A stretch of 64,000 nucleotides of DNA from Sulfobacillus benefaciens (GCA_003023725.1 PXYT01000001.1:124001-188000); one strand, 5' to 3'; counted from the stretch's first letter, positions 17,076 through 27,049 are shown. The notes: a model not told the origin generated them from the sequence alone. A program made the numbers and translations.

Positions 17076-18701
17076 TTAGTTTACCGACTCTTCGGGATTC
17101 GATTGGGCGTCCCGTTCCCCTGTTGGAGACGGCAAGCCGTCTGGCCATGCCAACCGCCGCCTCGCAGCCATGAACTCCCGGCCCAGAGCATCTAGTCGCT
17201 CCTCTATCACGCCTCGGTCGTCCTCCCAGAAAAAGATATCCAGGAGTCTCTTTTCCAAACTTCCCCGGCGTTCCAGGTGTCTTAGGATCACATCGAGTTC
17301 ACCTACCACATGGCGGAACAGGTCAATTTTCTCATGCAGAAGATGCAAAATATTTTCTTCAATCGTGTCCATGGTGAACAAGTTATAAATTTCTACAGGA
17401 TGTTTTTGTCCCATGCGGTGCACACGACCGATACGCTGTTCAATGCGCATCGGGTTCCACGGCAAATCGAAATTGATCAATTGATGGCAAAATTGCAGGT
17501 TTAATCCCTGACCCCCCGCTTCGGTAGACACGAGAACGTGACCGTTTTCCCGAAACCGTGCAATATTCCGGTCGCGATCGCGACGACTTAATCCCCCATG
17601 AAAGACTTCCGCCGTAACACCCGCTTGAAGCAAGGCGTTGACAATGGCTGCCTGTGTCGCCCGGTACTCCGTAAAAATCAAAATATGGCCGGGCCGAGCG
17701 CGAATCAGATCTATCACGGCCCGAATTTTGGATGTGTTGTTGATCGATCGAGCCAGCGTTATCAGTTCTTCTTGCAACGCTCCCAGCCAATCAGAACTTT
17801 CCAAAGTTGGAATGAGGGCTTGGGGAGAGGAACACAACTCCCGCTGCAAGGTAATGAGGGGAAGAACTGTTTGACTGCCCTTTAGCCGATAACGATATTC
17901 CTCTTTAAGAGCATGTGCCATGATGTCGTACAATTGCCGTTCTTGAGGACTGAGTACAATAGGCAATAAGCTCACTTCACGGGGGGGCAAGTCCAGTCCG
18001 ACTTCTTGCCTCCGGTTTCGGACCATGACTTTGGCCAGCAGTTTTTTTAATGCCCGAGCATTTTTTGGTGTCCGCTTGTCCAAGATAAATTGCCGGTAAA
18101 AACGCAAGTAGTTACTGAACAAACCAGGCTTGACAAGATTGACGAGAGTATACAACTCGTTCAGTTCGTTTTCCATGGGGGTCGCAGTTAACAGCACCAA
18201 AAAACGTGACTCAAGTCCCTCCACCAAACGGTAGTTCAACGTCCCGGTATGTTTTAAATGGTGAGCTTCGTCGACAATCACTAAATCCCAAGGCACGTAC
18301 TGTAAGTGCTGGTACAGAGGGAATTTTTTGGCCTTGTCAATAGAAAAGATCCACAACCACCCGCTGTCGTGAACGCTATCACAGGCTAACCATCCAAACT
18401 TGTCCCGAAGTTCCTGAGCCCATTGGGAAACCAACCCAGCAGGAACCAGAATCAGAACTTGATTCACGCGCCCTTGTGCCTTCAGCTCCGCAATAATGAG
18501 TCCCGCTTCAATCGTTTTGCCCAGTCCGACTTCATCCGCAAGAATGGCTCGTCCTTCAAGACGGTTTACCACCGTGAGGACACTGTCGATTTGATAGCGG
18601 TGCAACTTGAGTCCTGCATCGAGAAAAGGCTCGAGATCCCGCCAGCATTTCAGATGACTGGTTAAGTGATGCAAAGACGGTTCCTGGAACGGCTTTCTCA
18701 T
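17076..18701 (-). CDS. SNF2-family DNA-dependent ATPase
   Basis: A 541-residue two-lobe SF2 ATPase of the SNF2/RapA kind. Walker A is DEVGLGKT near residue 58, Walker B DEAHH near 142, motif III LTATPMEN, and the C-lobe has STEAGGQGLNLQ and QRIGRVHRMGQ (motifs V and VI). It lacks long N-terminal extensions, so it is close to a bare motor domain. Its start overlaps the stop of the ligase-D polymerase gene by four bases, which puts it in the same transcript as the NHEJ genes. A role at DNA ends or in transcription recycling is inference. Confidence 0.92.
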   Translation of the reverse strand: MRKPFQEPSLHHLTSHLKCWRDLEPFLDAGLKLHRYQIDSVLTVVNRLEGRAILADEVGLGKTIEAGLIIAELKAQGRVNQVLILVPAGLVSQWAQELRDKFGWLACDSVHDSGWLWIFSIDKAKKFPLYQHLQYVPWDLVIVDEAHHLKHTGTLNYRLVEGLESRFLVLLTATPMENELNELYTLVNLVKPGLFSNYLRFYRQFILDKRTPKNARALKKLLAKVMVRNRRQEVGLDLPPREVSLLPIVLSPQERQLYDIMAHALKEEYRYRLKGSQTVLPLITLQRELCSSPQALIPTLESSDWLGALQEELITLARSINNTSKIRAVIDLIRARPGHILIFTEYRATQAAIVNALLQAGVTAEVFHGGLSRRDRDRNIARFRENGHVLVSTEAGGQGLNLQFCHQLINFDLPWNPMRIEQRIGRVHRMGQKHPVEIYNLFTMDTIEENILHLLHEKIDLFRHVVGELDVILRHLERRGSLEKRLLDIFFWEDDRGVIEERLDALGREFMAARRRLAWPDGLPSPTGERDAQSNPEESVN

Positions 18702-19588
18702 AACCCGGGCCTCCTGATGAATAACTTTTCTTGCGATAACCCACGTTCGCTCAAATGCCGGGTGAGGGGTATTCCGGGATGATGGACTGCGAATTGATCA
18801 CCGTCGTGCTTAATCCGGTCAATGACCCGGTTCATTGTCCACCATGCAGGCTCCTGCCCGATTTCGTCCAAAGTGATGGGACAGGACACAGAAGCCCAAG
18901 GAACCGCTCGTACGGAATACACGCCAGCCATAGTCCTCTGGCCAGAGTTCTGCAAATAATCGATGTAGACCCGATTCCCTCTGTTCTTCTTGAGACGTTC
19001 AAGTGTCAGCAAATGAGGGTAGGTTGCCTGAGCAATCCGGGCAATCAGCTGACAGGCCGCAGTCACTTTATAGTCGGGTTCAGGCTCGATTTTAATGTAA
19101 ATATGCATCCCGTGCCGTCCCGAAGTTTTTAACACATAGGGAATGTCGAGCATATCCAGAAGCCGGCCCATAATGCCGGTGGCCTCGGCCACTTTCTCCC
19201 ACCTCACCTGGTGGGGATCCAAATCGAAAATGGCCCAGTCGTGCATGTGGGGATCCCGGGCCGGTCCCAAAGGCACATGCCATTCAATCACACCCATGGC
19301 AACCCACTGCAACAAACCCCGAACAGAATTGACTTGTATGCGGGATTCTTCGTTCGTGGCCTGTATTTCTTTGGTGTGTTTTTGATAAAACGCCATGCCT
19401 TCTATGCCATGAGGCCACCGTTTGATCGTCAACATGCGGTTTTGGTAATGGGGCAACAGCACCGGGCTCACGGTCGCATAGTAGTCCATTAATTGCCTTT
19501 TGGTTATTCCGGGTTGCGGAAACAAAACGCGGTCCGGATTTGAAACCCGGATATTAAGTGTGGTACTGCCACTGGCGAATTCGACCAT
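18698..19588 (-). CDS. Ligase D polymerase/primase domain protein
   Basis: A stand-alone LigD PolDom of the archaeo-eukaryotic primase family, which fills gaps with (ribo)nucleotides during end joining. The 296-residue protein has LFPQPGITKRQLMDYY, YQKH, the metal-binding FDLDP, KTSGRHGMHIYI and VYIDYLQN motifs. It overlaps the ligase gene by 35 bases and the SNF2 gene by four. In Mycobacterium and Pseudomonas this domain is fused to the ligase; here it is separate, as in several thermophiles. Confidence 0.95.
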   Translation of the reverse strand: MVEFASGSTTLNIRVSNPDRVLFPQPGITKRQLMDYYATVSPVLLPHYQNRMLTIKRWPHGIEGMAFYQKHTKEIQATNEESRIQVNSVRGLLQWVAMGVIEWHVPLGPARDPHMHDWAIFDLDPHQVRWEKVAEATGIMGRLLDMLDIPYVLKTSGRHGMHIYIKIEPEPDYKVTAACQLIARIAQATYPHLLTLERLKKNRGNRVYIDYLQNSGQRTMAGVYSVRAVPWASVSCPITLDEIGQEPAWWTMNRVIDRIKHDGDQFAVHHPGIPLTRHLSERGLSQEKLFIRRPGL

Positions 19589-20390
19589 GTCGCATCTTTC
19601 CCCTTGTTGTTAGCTCGCGATATTCCACTTCAACCACGAGAGGGCGGTTGAGCCGCCATATTGGCCTGGAACCTTTTCCCTTTTCCGTCATCACATCTTG
19701 TGCTTCTGCTGACCACCCGGGAGGTGCGGGTAACGTGCCTATAACTGCCCGTGAATCATTACCCGGGGACATCCGCCAGAGCCACTGGCCTTCCGAACTT
19801 TGCGAAATGGTGAAAACTTTTGTCCACTGTCTGGTCATTACTAAAAATTTCTTCCAATACCCTACCCTTTTCCCCGGCAAATAGGGACTCCCGAGATGCT
19901 TGGCCATGACCCCTTCTAGGCCACGATCCCTCACTGATTGCCACAATGCCGTTCCTTTCTGGATAATCCCGTCCGCCACCACAATTTTCCCCTGGGTGGT
20001 TACCACCCGGTGCATCCTTTCGAGACGGGTGGCCAGTGGCTTGGCACAAAGCCATTCACCGTCGGCATACAGGCAATCAAAGACCACCACACGGTGAGGG
20101 AGAGGGGCTCGCTTTTGCAAGGCGTAATAAGAAGGCGCTCCATTCTCCCAGGCAATCAATTCTCCGTCTAGAATCACGGGAACATCAAACAGTTGGGCAA
20201 GATCGGCCAAATCGGGAAAGGGTTGCAATAAATCTCTACCGGAACGGGAAAAAACTTGAAGACGATCCGTCCAGTGGATTTGACACCGGTACCCGTCCCA
20301 TTTGATCTCGTAGCGCCACTCGCTATCGTCGAATGGATGGGGTACGGTTATACCCAGCATGGGTAAGATAAATTTTCCGGGATCGTTCAT
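19554..20390 (-). CDS. ligD: ATP-dependent DNA ligase of the NHEJ system
   Basis: A 278-residue ATP-dependent ligase core. The nucleotidyl-transferase motif I with the adenylated lysine is EIKWDGYR, followed by VFSRSGRDL, LDGELIAW, GLEGVMAKHLGSPYLPGKR and the WKK motif V. A short OB-fold domain forms the C-terminus, ending RPLVVEVEYRELT. It overlaps ku by four bases and the polymerase gene by 35, so the ku-ligase-polymerase set is one unit. Confidence 0.95.
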   Translation of the reverse strand: MNDPGKFILPMLGITVPHPFDDSEWRYEIKWDGYRCQIHWTDRLQVFSRSGRDLLQPFPDLADLAQLFDVPVILDGELIAWENGAPSYYALQKRAPLPHRVVVFDCLYADGEWLCAKPLATRLERMHRVVTTQGKIVVADGIIQKGTALWQSVRDRGLEGVMAKHLGSPYLPGKRVGYWKKFLVMTRQWTKVFTISQSSEGQWLWRMSPGNDSRAVIGTLPAPPGWSAEAQDVMTEKGKGSRPIWRLNRPLVVEVEYRELTTRGKMRHGRIRQWQYHT

Positions 20391-21154
20391 CCTAATCGTG
20401 TCTCGTGGGAAACCGATTCCCGCAATTGTTCCATGAGCGAGATTACTTCCTCAGTTGCTTGGTAGTTTTGAGTGTTCCGGGCCGTCGGCATCAAAGCCTG
20501 AATACGTTCCAACAACTGCCGCTTGGCTAAATTAGGGTAACGTTCCGGCACGAATGGTTCCTGCATGTGTTTCACCAGGATTCTGGCCATATCTTGTTCC
20601 TTATCGGACACGGGGACGGAAATCTCGCCGAAACGCGTGCCTTCTTGCCGTAAACTTTCGGGATAATGGAGGGTATGCATCATCAGAGTTGAGCCCTCAT
20701 AGGCCCGCACTACGGCCAAGGACAATTTCGAGCGCAAAGTCAGTTCCGCTAAAGCCACAAGATTAGTCTGTTCCATGGTATCCCGCAGCAGACGGTATCC
20801 CTTATGACCTCCAGCCATTGGCTTCAGCCAATAAGCCTGCTTGTAATATACCGGATCAATGGCATTCAAAAGGTGAAAACTGATAATACTTACGGTATGA
20901 TCATGGGCAGGTGTCTCTTGCGGTTCGTCATCCAACACCACATAGCGCCCATTAGGGACCGGAGCTCCCCGAACCAACTGACCAGCTTCGACTTCAGTAC
21001 GGCAAACCGGGCAGTACTTCTGGTATTGGATTCGTGATCCACAAATTTTGTGAAGCCAGTGGACCTCGACTTTTTCATCGTCCAGAGCTTTATAGACTTG
21101 GATAGGAATGGACACCAGTCCAAAGCCAATGACTCCTTTGTACAGACTTCTCAT
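20387..21154 (-). CDS. ku: DNA-end-binding protein Ku
   Basis: The bacterial Ku homodimer threads onto DNA double-strand ends and recruits ligase D. The 255-residue length fits. Typical signatures are IGFGLVSIPIQVYKA at the N-terminus, a CGSRIQYQKYCPVCRTEVE zinc-like segment, IDPVYYKQAYWLKP, and a C-terminal tail. First gene of the repair set; in Bacillus the homologous genes act in the germinating spore, which suits this spore-former. Confidence 0.96.
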   Translation of the reverse strand: MRSLYKGVIGFGLVSIPIQVYKALDDEKVEVHWLHKICGSRIQYQKYCPVCRTEVEAGQLVRGAPVPNGRYVVLDDEPQETPAHDHTVSIISFHLLNAIDPVYYKQAYWLKPMAGGHKGYRLLRDTMEQTNLVALAELTLRSKLSLAVVRAYEGSTLMMHTLHYPESLRQEGTRFGEISVPVSDKEQDMARILVKHMQEPFVPERYPNLAKRQLLERIQALMPTARNTQNYQATEEVISLMEQLRESVSHETRLG

Positions 21155-21168
21155 GCCTAAGTCGCCTA

Positions 21169-21645
21169 CTATTCGGATATATCGTGTGGATCGATTAACC
21201 GCGTGTTCTTGTCCGGGGTCTCTTTTGTATTCTCCGTGGTAAAATCCCTTTGGATAAGATGCTGAATTTGATCGATCAACTGAGGAACGTTGTTGACCAA
21301 CGATTCCAGAACATCTCCACGTTCAACCGAGAGCAATCGCACATTCTCCTTGTGTGCCACCAGAAACCCCACAGGGTGCACGGTGACCCCGGCTCCACTC
21401 CCCCCGCCAAAGGGATGCCCGGGACCATCCGTTTGGCGTTTCCAGTATTCGCCGCCGCCTGCGGCAAATCCAAGAGAAACCCGTGAAATGGGAATTATGG
21501 TGCTTCCGTCCGGGGTTTCAACGGGTTGACCGACCACTGTATTGACGTCGATCATTCCTTTAATTGACTCCATAGCCGTTTTCATCAGACCTTCAATCGG
21601 ATGTCCTTCCCCGTACCCGGCTTCTTGATTGTGGTTTTGTTGCAT
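21169..21645 (-). CDS. ytfJ: GerW-family sporulation protein YtfJ
   Basis: A protein of about 158 residues of the GerW/YtfJ family, found in spore-formers. The conserved block is VVGQPVETPDGSTIIPISRV, followed by GFAAGGGEY and a glycine-rich GGGSGAGVTVHPVGFL. The ATG at 21645 is nine bases after AAGGGG; a GTG nine bases earlier is possible. It follows the ytfI-like gene by 22 bases, the same pair as in Bacillus, where ytfJ is a forespore gene needed for normal germination. Confidence 0.92.
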   Translation of the reverse strand: MQQNHNQEAGYGEGHPIEGLMKTAMESIKGMIDVNTVVGQPVETPDGSTIIPISRVSLGFAAGGGEYWKRQTDGPGHPFGGGSGAGVTVHPVGFLVAHKENVRLLSVERGDVLESLVNNVPQLIDQIQHLIQRDFTTENTKETPDKNTRLIDPHDISE

Positions 21646-21667
21646 GCCTTTCACCCCTTCAGTATTA

Positions 21668-22240
21668 TCATCCGCGGATGACGAGATAAACGACTCGCAG
21701 CAAGACTGCCGTCACTGCCTGTAAGAGCCCTATTACCCTAAAACGCCATGTTGCCGTCAATTCCCCTTCAACCTGAACCCGTCCCCATAGCGGATAAATT
21801 CCAAACATGGGCGGATTAGAACTATTGGGTGCTATATGCAAGGCTACCCAGGGACCCAGCAAATTATTCAACAGACCGGTCACTATCGCTGTCGTGGCGG
21901 CTTCTTCCAACCCCAAATACAGAACACAGGAAAATTGCGTCACCGATGTTCTGCTCCAGAGCGCCATGATAAAGTCACGATAGATTTTGACAGCCAGGAT
22001 CCCCTGGCCTATTCGCCTGGGATCTATTCCGGTAGTCGACTTGACCTTTTGTGCCGGAGTCATCGGCACTTGCCATGACCAGTTTTTAGTCATTCCCAGA
22101 ATGTGAGCACCACAGGCCATCGTCCACCGGGACCCTTGGCCCGACACCAGGATTGTGGTCGTAATAGGCAGAGCAAACAACACAATCAATCCCACCAACC
22201 CCAGGCAGGAAATGATAAGCAGTATGATTGGGATCACCAT
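21668..22240 (-). CDS. ytfI: DUF2953 membrane-associated protein (YtfI type)
   Basis: A 190-residue protein with one N-terminal transmembrane helix and a second hydrophobic segment near the C-terminus. The middle part with LYLGLEEAATTAIVTGLLNNLLG is typical of DUF2953 proteins, and in Bacillus the family member ytfI precedes ytfJ as here. Function unknown; sporulation involvement is inferred from the pairing. Confidence 0.8.
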   Translation of the reverse strand: MVIPIILLIISCLGLVGLIVLFALPITTTILVSGQGSRWTMACGAHILGMTKNWSWQVPMTPAQKVKSTTGIDPRRIGQGILAVKIYRDFIMALWSRTSVTQFSCVLYLGLEEAATTAIVTGLLNNLLGPWVALHIAPNSSNPPMFGIYPLWGRVQVEGELTATWRFRVIGLLQAVTAVLLRVVYLVIRG

Positions 22241-22301
22241 CCACCCTTATCGCTATAAAGAGGATGCACCCCAAAAAGAAAATTTATACCTTTTGGCTTA
22301 C

Positions 22302-22850
22302 TTAAGAAGGAGAATGGTCCGCTGACGTAGGGTCGCCGGATAAAGGGGGAAGCTGGTCCGGCGTGTTCAGTCCAAACTCCCGAAGAAATTGTCTGGTGGT
22401 TCCGTATAAAATCGGGCGACCGGGGGCATCCTTGCGGCCGACCTGTTCGATGAGTTCCCGGCTTAGCAACGTTTCCAGAGCCCGTTCCGAATTAGTCTGG
22501 CGCAATGTCTCGATCTCCAGCCGAGTAATGGGCTGACGGTAGGCCACGACGGACAAAACTTCCCATGCGGCGTGCGACAAGGGTTCCGGAGCTTGCATGC
22601 CGAGGCGCCCGTCCAGAAATTCCGCAAGGTCCGCCGCTGTCGTAAGCAAATATCCGTCGGCTACGCGCTGCACATCCAGCCCGGAAGTCCCTTCCCGCAA
22701 TTGCCGGGCCAATTTCCCGACGAGCTCGGGAATTCGCGCCGGATCTGTGTCCAGCCATAATGCCAGCTGTTCATCTGACACCGGATCGGCTTGTGTAAAT
22801 AGTAACGCTTCAAGTTTCCGGATTATACCAGCATCATACGACACGTCCAT
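22302..22850 (-). CDS. scpB: Segregation and condensation protein B
   Basis: ScpB is the winged-helix dimer subunit of the SMC-ScpAB condensin that organises and segregates the chromosome. The 182-residue product has the family features LEALLFTQADPVS, LTTAADLAEFL, LSHAAWEVLSVVAYRQPITRLEIETLR and GRPILYGTT. It lies five bases after scpA on the same strand. Confidence 0.95.
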   Translation of the reverse strand: MDVSYDAGIIRKLEALLFTQADPVSDEQLALWLDTDPARIPELVGKLARQLREGTSGLDVQRVADGYLLTTAADLAEFLDGRLGMQAPEPLSHAAWEVLSVVAYRQPITRLEIETLRQTNSERALETLLSRELIEQVGRKDAPGRPILYGTTRQFLREFGLNTPDQLPPLSGDPTSADHSPS

Positions 22851-22855
22851 TTGAA

Positions 22856-23569
22856 CTAACCATCATCTCCCATTAACGGCGCTTTCAGCACGATCCATAT
22901 CGCATCATAAGGTTTCTCTTGGTTGAGTTCCACGGCCTCTTGATGCCACAGATGAACCACCGCCAAAAATGTGTTGCCGATGTCTGCCGGGTTTTTGTGC
23001 TCCACTGTCATATCGAACGTGAGGGGACGGCCATAGTCATGCAGCCGATGCAGGACCCGCGAGATTCGCTCATCTAAGGGATTACTTTCGGCCTTCACTA
23101 CCCTTTGCGGAACAGCAGCGGATTTCACGCGTAATTTTGGCCACGCCGCTGCCAACTTCTCGGGGTCCGCGCCTTTGACGGGTCGATAGCGGCTAGCGGG
23201 GTGTTCGGTGACAGGACGCGCGTAGGTGTCCTGCGCCATCGCCCAAAGGCCTTGCAATGCTTCCGTCGCCTGGCGAACGAAGACGTCTTCACGGCGACTT
23301 TCCGCCGTAGGCACCTCCGACTCAGGCTCCGGATCTTTTTGTGGTAAGACCAAATCAGATTTACGGCGAATGATCCATGCCGTGACGGGAGCTTCTTCAC
23401 TGACCAACTGCAAGTCACGAACAATCCGCCACCGTTTCGCCAGAAACCGGACAAGATAAAAAAGCCGCAATTCACGGGCAATGACTGGACGCCGTCTCAC
23501 CTTTGAGGCCAGCAGCTGTAAATCTCCTTCCCAGTCCGTGTTTTCCTGGTTTGCCGTTTGTTCTGTCAC
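22856..23569 (-). CDS. scpA: Segregation and condensation protein A
   Basis: ScpA is the kleisin that bridges SMC heads. The 237-residue protein is at the divergent end of the family: the N-terminal DWEGDLQLLASKVRRRPV corresponds to the usual FEGPLDLLL segment, and the C-terminal winged helix contains TFLAVVHLWHQEAVELNQE, matching the family's TFLALLEL motif. Its ATG overlaps the trpS stop as ATGA, and scpB follows. Confidence 0.9.
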   Translation of the reverse strand: MTEQTANQENTDWEGDLQLLASKVRRRPVIARELRLFYLVRFLAKRWRIVRDLQLVSEEAPVTAWIIRRKSDLVLPQKDPEPESEVPTAESRREDVFVRQATEALQGLWAMAQDTYARPVTEHPASRYRPVKGADPEKLAAAWPKLRVKSAAVPQRVVKAESNPLDERISRVLHRLHDYGRPLTFDMTVEHKNPADIGNTFLAVVHLWHQEAVELNQEKPYDAIWIVLKAPLMGDDG

Positions 23570-24558
23570 TGGAGGGTCGCCAGATGCATCGCATCCTTCA
23601 CCTCATCCAGCGTTTGACGCGCCACAGCTCGTGCGGACTTGGCGCCTTCACGCAAAAGTTCCTCCACCTTATCCGGCCGACTTTCCCACGTGACCCGCCG
23701 TTCCCGAATGGGCCGCAGTTTCAGGTTTATAGCCGACGACAACAGGCCCTTGCAGTCCACACAGCCTATAGAAGCCTGCCGGCAGGATCTATCGATTTCC
23801 TGAACCGTCTCGGTATCACTGAAAGCTTTATGCAAGCTAAAAACGGGACAGACATCGGGATTTCCAGGATCCGACCGTCTAATTCTAGCGGGATCGGTCA
23901 CCATCACCCGGATCTTTTGCGTCACGCTGTCCTGTGATTCTCCCAGATTTAGAGTGTTGCCATAACTCTTGCTCATTTTTCTTCCGTCTACACCTGGCAA
24001 AACCCGAGACTCGGTGAGAACCGCCTCAGGTTCCACCAAAACATTCCCGTATAGGCCGTTGAAGCGCCGGACGATTTCCCGGGTTAACTCCACGTGGGGC
24101 ACTTGGTCCTGTCCCACCGGCACTTTGTCGGCTCGGTACAGAACAATATCCGCCGACTGCAACACCGGATATCCCAAAAATCCGTAAGTATGGATGTCGC
24201 GTTGGGCTAATTCTCTTAATTTTTCTTTGTAACTCGGTACCCGTTCCAGCCAGCCCAGCGGAGTGATCATACTCAGCAACAAGTGCAGTTCCGCGTGTTC
24301 GGGCACCATTGATTGGCGAAAGATGACCGAGCGGTCAGGGTCCAGTCCCGCCGCCAGCCAGTCCACGACCATATCCAATACCTTTGCCGGAAGCTCGCGG
24401 GTATCATGATAACCTGTGGTTAGCGAATGATAATCCGCCACCATGAAATAGGATTCAAAAACGTCTTGCATTTTGACCCAGTTCTCAAGCGCACCCATCC
24501 AATTTCCAACATGCAGCATGCCCGACGGCTGCATTCCCGACAAAACGCGGTCTTTCAT
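23566..24558 (-). CDS. trpS: Tryptophanyl-tRNA synthetase
   Basis: It charges tRNA-Trp. The class I motifs are present: LSGMQPSGMLHVGNW (HIGH-like), VADYHSLT, YPVLQSADI, VPVGQDQ and KMSKSYGN. From the ATG at 24558 the protein has 330 residues, the usual length; a TTG at 24609 would overlap lysA and adds a non-conserved stretch, so I reject it. Coupled to scpA by ATGA. Confidence 0.95.
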   Translation of the reverse strand: MKDRVLSGMQPSGMLHVGNWMGALENWVKMQDVFESYFMVADYHSLTTGYHDTRELPAKVLDMVVDWLAAGLDPDRSVIFRQSMVPEHAELHLLLSMITPLGWLERVPSYKEKLRELAQRDIHTYGFLGYPVLQSADIVLYRADKVPVGQDQVPHVELTREIVRRFNGLYGNVLVEPEAVLTESRVLPGVDGRKMSKSYGNTLNLGESQDSVTQKIRVMVTDPARIRRSDPGNPDVCPVFSLHKAFSDTETVQEIDRSCRQASIGCVDCKGLLSSAINLKLRPIRERRVTWESRPDKVEELLREGAKSARAVARQTLDEVKDAMHLATLQ

Positions 24559-24601
24559 CGTTGTTCCGACACCCACTGTCCGTCCTCTTTTCTGTCCAAG
24601 G

Positions 24602-25906
24602 TCACTCAAGGCCTTTCCATGGAAGATCCTGAGTCAGCAAATCCTGATACGTTTCGCGCTTTACCCACGGCGTGCTTCGGCCCTGAGAAACCACAACAAC
24701 GGCTGGCCTGGGAACCCGATTATAGTTCGACGACATAGCATAATTATATGCACCGGTACCGAAAACGACCAGATAGTCCCCTACCTCCACCGGGCTCAAC
24801 GACACGTCCCGAATCAGAATGTCACCACTTTCGCAATACCGCCCCGCAATCGTGTAACGAATCATTTCCTCAGGAGGTTTGCCGTCCACTTGGGCGGAAT
24901 AGGCGGCCTGATAAAGGGCCGGACGGATGTTATCTCCCATCCCCCCGTCAACAGCAACATAATGCTTGCCGCCGGGAACGGTTTTCGTGGCATGCACGCG
25001 GTAGATGGTCACACCCGCCTCCGCCACAATGGCACGTCCGGGTTCTATAAAAACCAGGGGGACCTGACACGCCCGCGGGGTCATAGCTTGAACCGTCCGG
25101 TTTACCCGCATTAGTACCCGCGTGACGTCGGGAGGATCGTCGAGAGGTGTGTACTGAACCCCGAATCCGCCCCCGATATCCAGCACTTCGGGCCAAAAAC
25201 CTCGCTTTTCCCATAACGTTCCAAAGAACGACATGAGTCGTTCCGCATTATGAACAAAGGGATCCTCATCAAATATCTGCGATCCGATATGGGCATGAAA
25301 TCCTTTTAATTTGATATGGGAATAAGATAAAGCCGCATCCACAGCTTCCTCATGAATCCCGTCTTTCATGGCAAATCCAAACTTGGAATCAAATTGCCCG
25401 GTCTGAATGAAAGCATGCGTATGGGCTTCAATACCCGGAGTAAGGCGCAAGAGAACCGGTGCTTCTTTATCCAACCTTCGGGCGGTTTCGTTGAGAAGCA
25501 CCAGTTCGTCCAGGGAGTCCGCCACCACATATCCCACACCATAACGCAGAGCGGCCTCAATCTCTTCCTGTGTTTTAACATTCCCGTGAAAGACGATCTT
25601 GGTCATGTCAAATCCTGCTTGAAGCGCAGTATAGAGCTCACCGCCCGATACGACATCGAGACCCCAGCCTTGGTCATTTAAGAACCCGGCCATCGCCGTG
25701 CAGAGAAAAGCCTTGCCAGCATAGAACGCATGCCCGGGCGGCATCATTTCATCCAGAGCCCCTTGAAATTGACGAATACGGCCGAGCATCGTGGCATAAT
25801 CCAGCACATATAATGGCGTTCCATAGCATTCTGCCAAATCCCGGACCGACATCCCGCCGATGAAAATGTGATGGTGCTCGTCCATTCGATAAGTAATTGG
25901 AAACAT
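24602..25906 (-). CDS. lysA: Diaminopimelate decarboxylase
   Basis: LysA makes L-lysine from meso-diaminopimelate with PLP. In the 434-residue product FYAGKAFL carries the PLP lysine, and GLDVVSGGEL, HGNVKT, HAHIGSQI, IEPGRAIVAEAG and the substrate-binding CESGD follow. The ATG at 25906 follows GAGGGGGA; longer readings from 26047 have no support. It comes directly after spoVAF, the same order as in Bacillus subtilis. Confidence 0.95.
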   Translation of the reverse strand: MFPITYRMDEHHHIFIGGMSVRDLAECYGTPLYVLDYATMLGRIRQFQGALDEMMPPGHAFYAGKAFLCTAMAGFLNDQGWGLDVVSGGELYTALQAGFDMTKIVFHGNVKTQEEIEAALRYGVGYVVADSLDELVLLNETARRLDKEAPVLLRLTPGIEAHTHAFIQTGQFDSKFGFAMKDGIHEEAVDAALSYSHIKLKGFHAHIGSQIFDEDPFVHNAERLMSFFGTLWEKRGFWPEVLDIGGGFGVQYTPLDDPPDVTRVLMRVNRTVQAMTPRACQVPLVFIEPGRAIVAEAGVTIYRVHATKTVPGGKHYVAVDGGMGDNIRPALYQAAYSAQVDGKPPEEMIRYTIAGRYCESGDILIRDVSLSPVEVGDYLVVFGTGAYNYAMSSNYNRVPRPAVVVVSQGRSTPWVKRETYQDLLTQDLPWKGLE

Positions 25907-26101
25907 CCCGTCCCCCTCGCGACGCCAAGGATTGATCCTTGTCCTGGTCATTGTTTTTAGCCTATCATTCGCAACGCAGAGGGTCAACGATTCTCGGGGA
26001 TTATTCCTTTTCGGGTTCGGTTCCTTCTCCGACTTGGGAAAAATCATCAGGTTTTCTCCGGCATGAGAATCCCGGTCTTAAAGCTCCAATGTTCTGGGAT
26101 C

Positions 26102-27034
26102 CTAGGACTTGGGACGGCGGTGAGTGCGGTCGACTGGCAATGTGATAGACGGTCTCATAAATTTACGGTTCAGAGGTTTTCGAATAAATTCGGAACCCAA
26201 AGCACTGCCGTCCCAGGGATAGACGGGCCACGAATAGCGCATCCCAAAAGAATCGGTGGCGACAAGAACAATCAAGGGCAACACGATTCCCGCGGAAAAG
26301 CCTCCCCATACCAACCCGACAAGCTTTCCGAACCCCGTAAAGAGCAGAAGAAACATCCGTAAAAGACGTACGGCCATGCCAAAATCAATGTCGGGAGCCG
26401 TAAACGTGCCGACAGCGGCCAGGGCGACAAAGACCATAGCCTGGGCATCAAGCAATTTCGCCTTGACCGCGATATCTCCCAGCAAAATGGCACCAAAAAA
26501 TCCCATTGACTGTGTTAAGGGATTGGGACTAAATGTTAAAGCCAAACGTAATAGATCCACACCGACTTCGGCACCCACTAACTGCCAAAAAATAGGAATA
26601 TCCGTAGCCGACGGATGAACCAGAACCTTCCATCCACCGTCCAGTGACACATGGCTCACCACTAACGCGTACCAAAGGGGCGGAAGGAGCCACGACAGTG
26701 CTACACCCAAAATACGCACCCACTTGAGATACGTGCCGATGAGGACATCCTCATGATATTCCTCTACGGATTGGAGGAACGAAAAAACGGAAACCGGTAA
26801 AATCATGGCGTTGGGCGAAGTGTCAATCATGACTAATACATGCCCTTCCGTAAGGTGTTCGGCGGCGACATCGGGCCGTTCCGTAAACCGGCTGTTGGGA
26901 AAAGGGTTCCACCAGGGTTTGTGCATAATCCATTCCTGAACCGCCTTCTCCGACATCGTCAAGGCATCCACATTAATGTCCTTAATTCGCTGACGGATCT
27001 GGCGCACAAAATAATCATTGGCAATGTCCTTAAT
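26102..27034 (-). pseudogene. spoVAF: spoVAF, 3' fragment (split by an insertion element)
   Basis: C-terminal 310 codons of the GerA-family germination protein SpoVAF. From the junction the frame reads IKDIANDYFVRQIRQRIKDI, then VEEYHEDVLIGTYLKWVRI and several transmembrane segments (LSWLLPPLWYALV, AMVFVALAAVGTFT, LLRMFLLLFTGFGKLVGLV). The matching N-terminal part is at 28889-29476. The two halves sit in the same frame, so removal of the element rebuilds a protein of about 506 residues, close to the usual length. An internal start near 27007 would make only a headless fragment. Confidence 0.9.
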
Positions 27035-27049
27035 TTGAACTTCCCCGCC

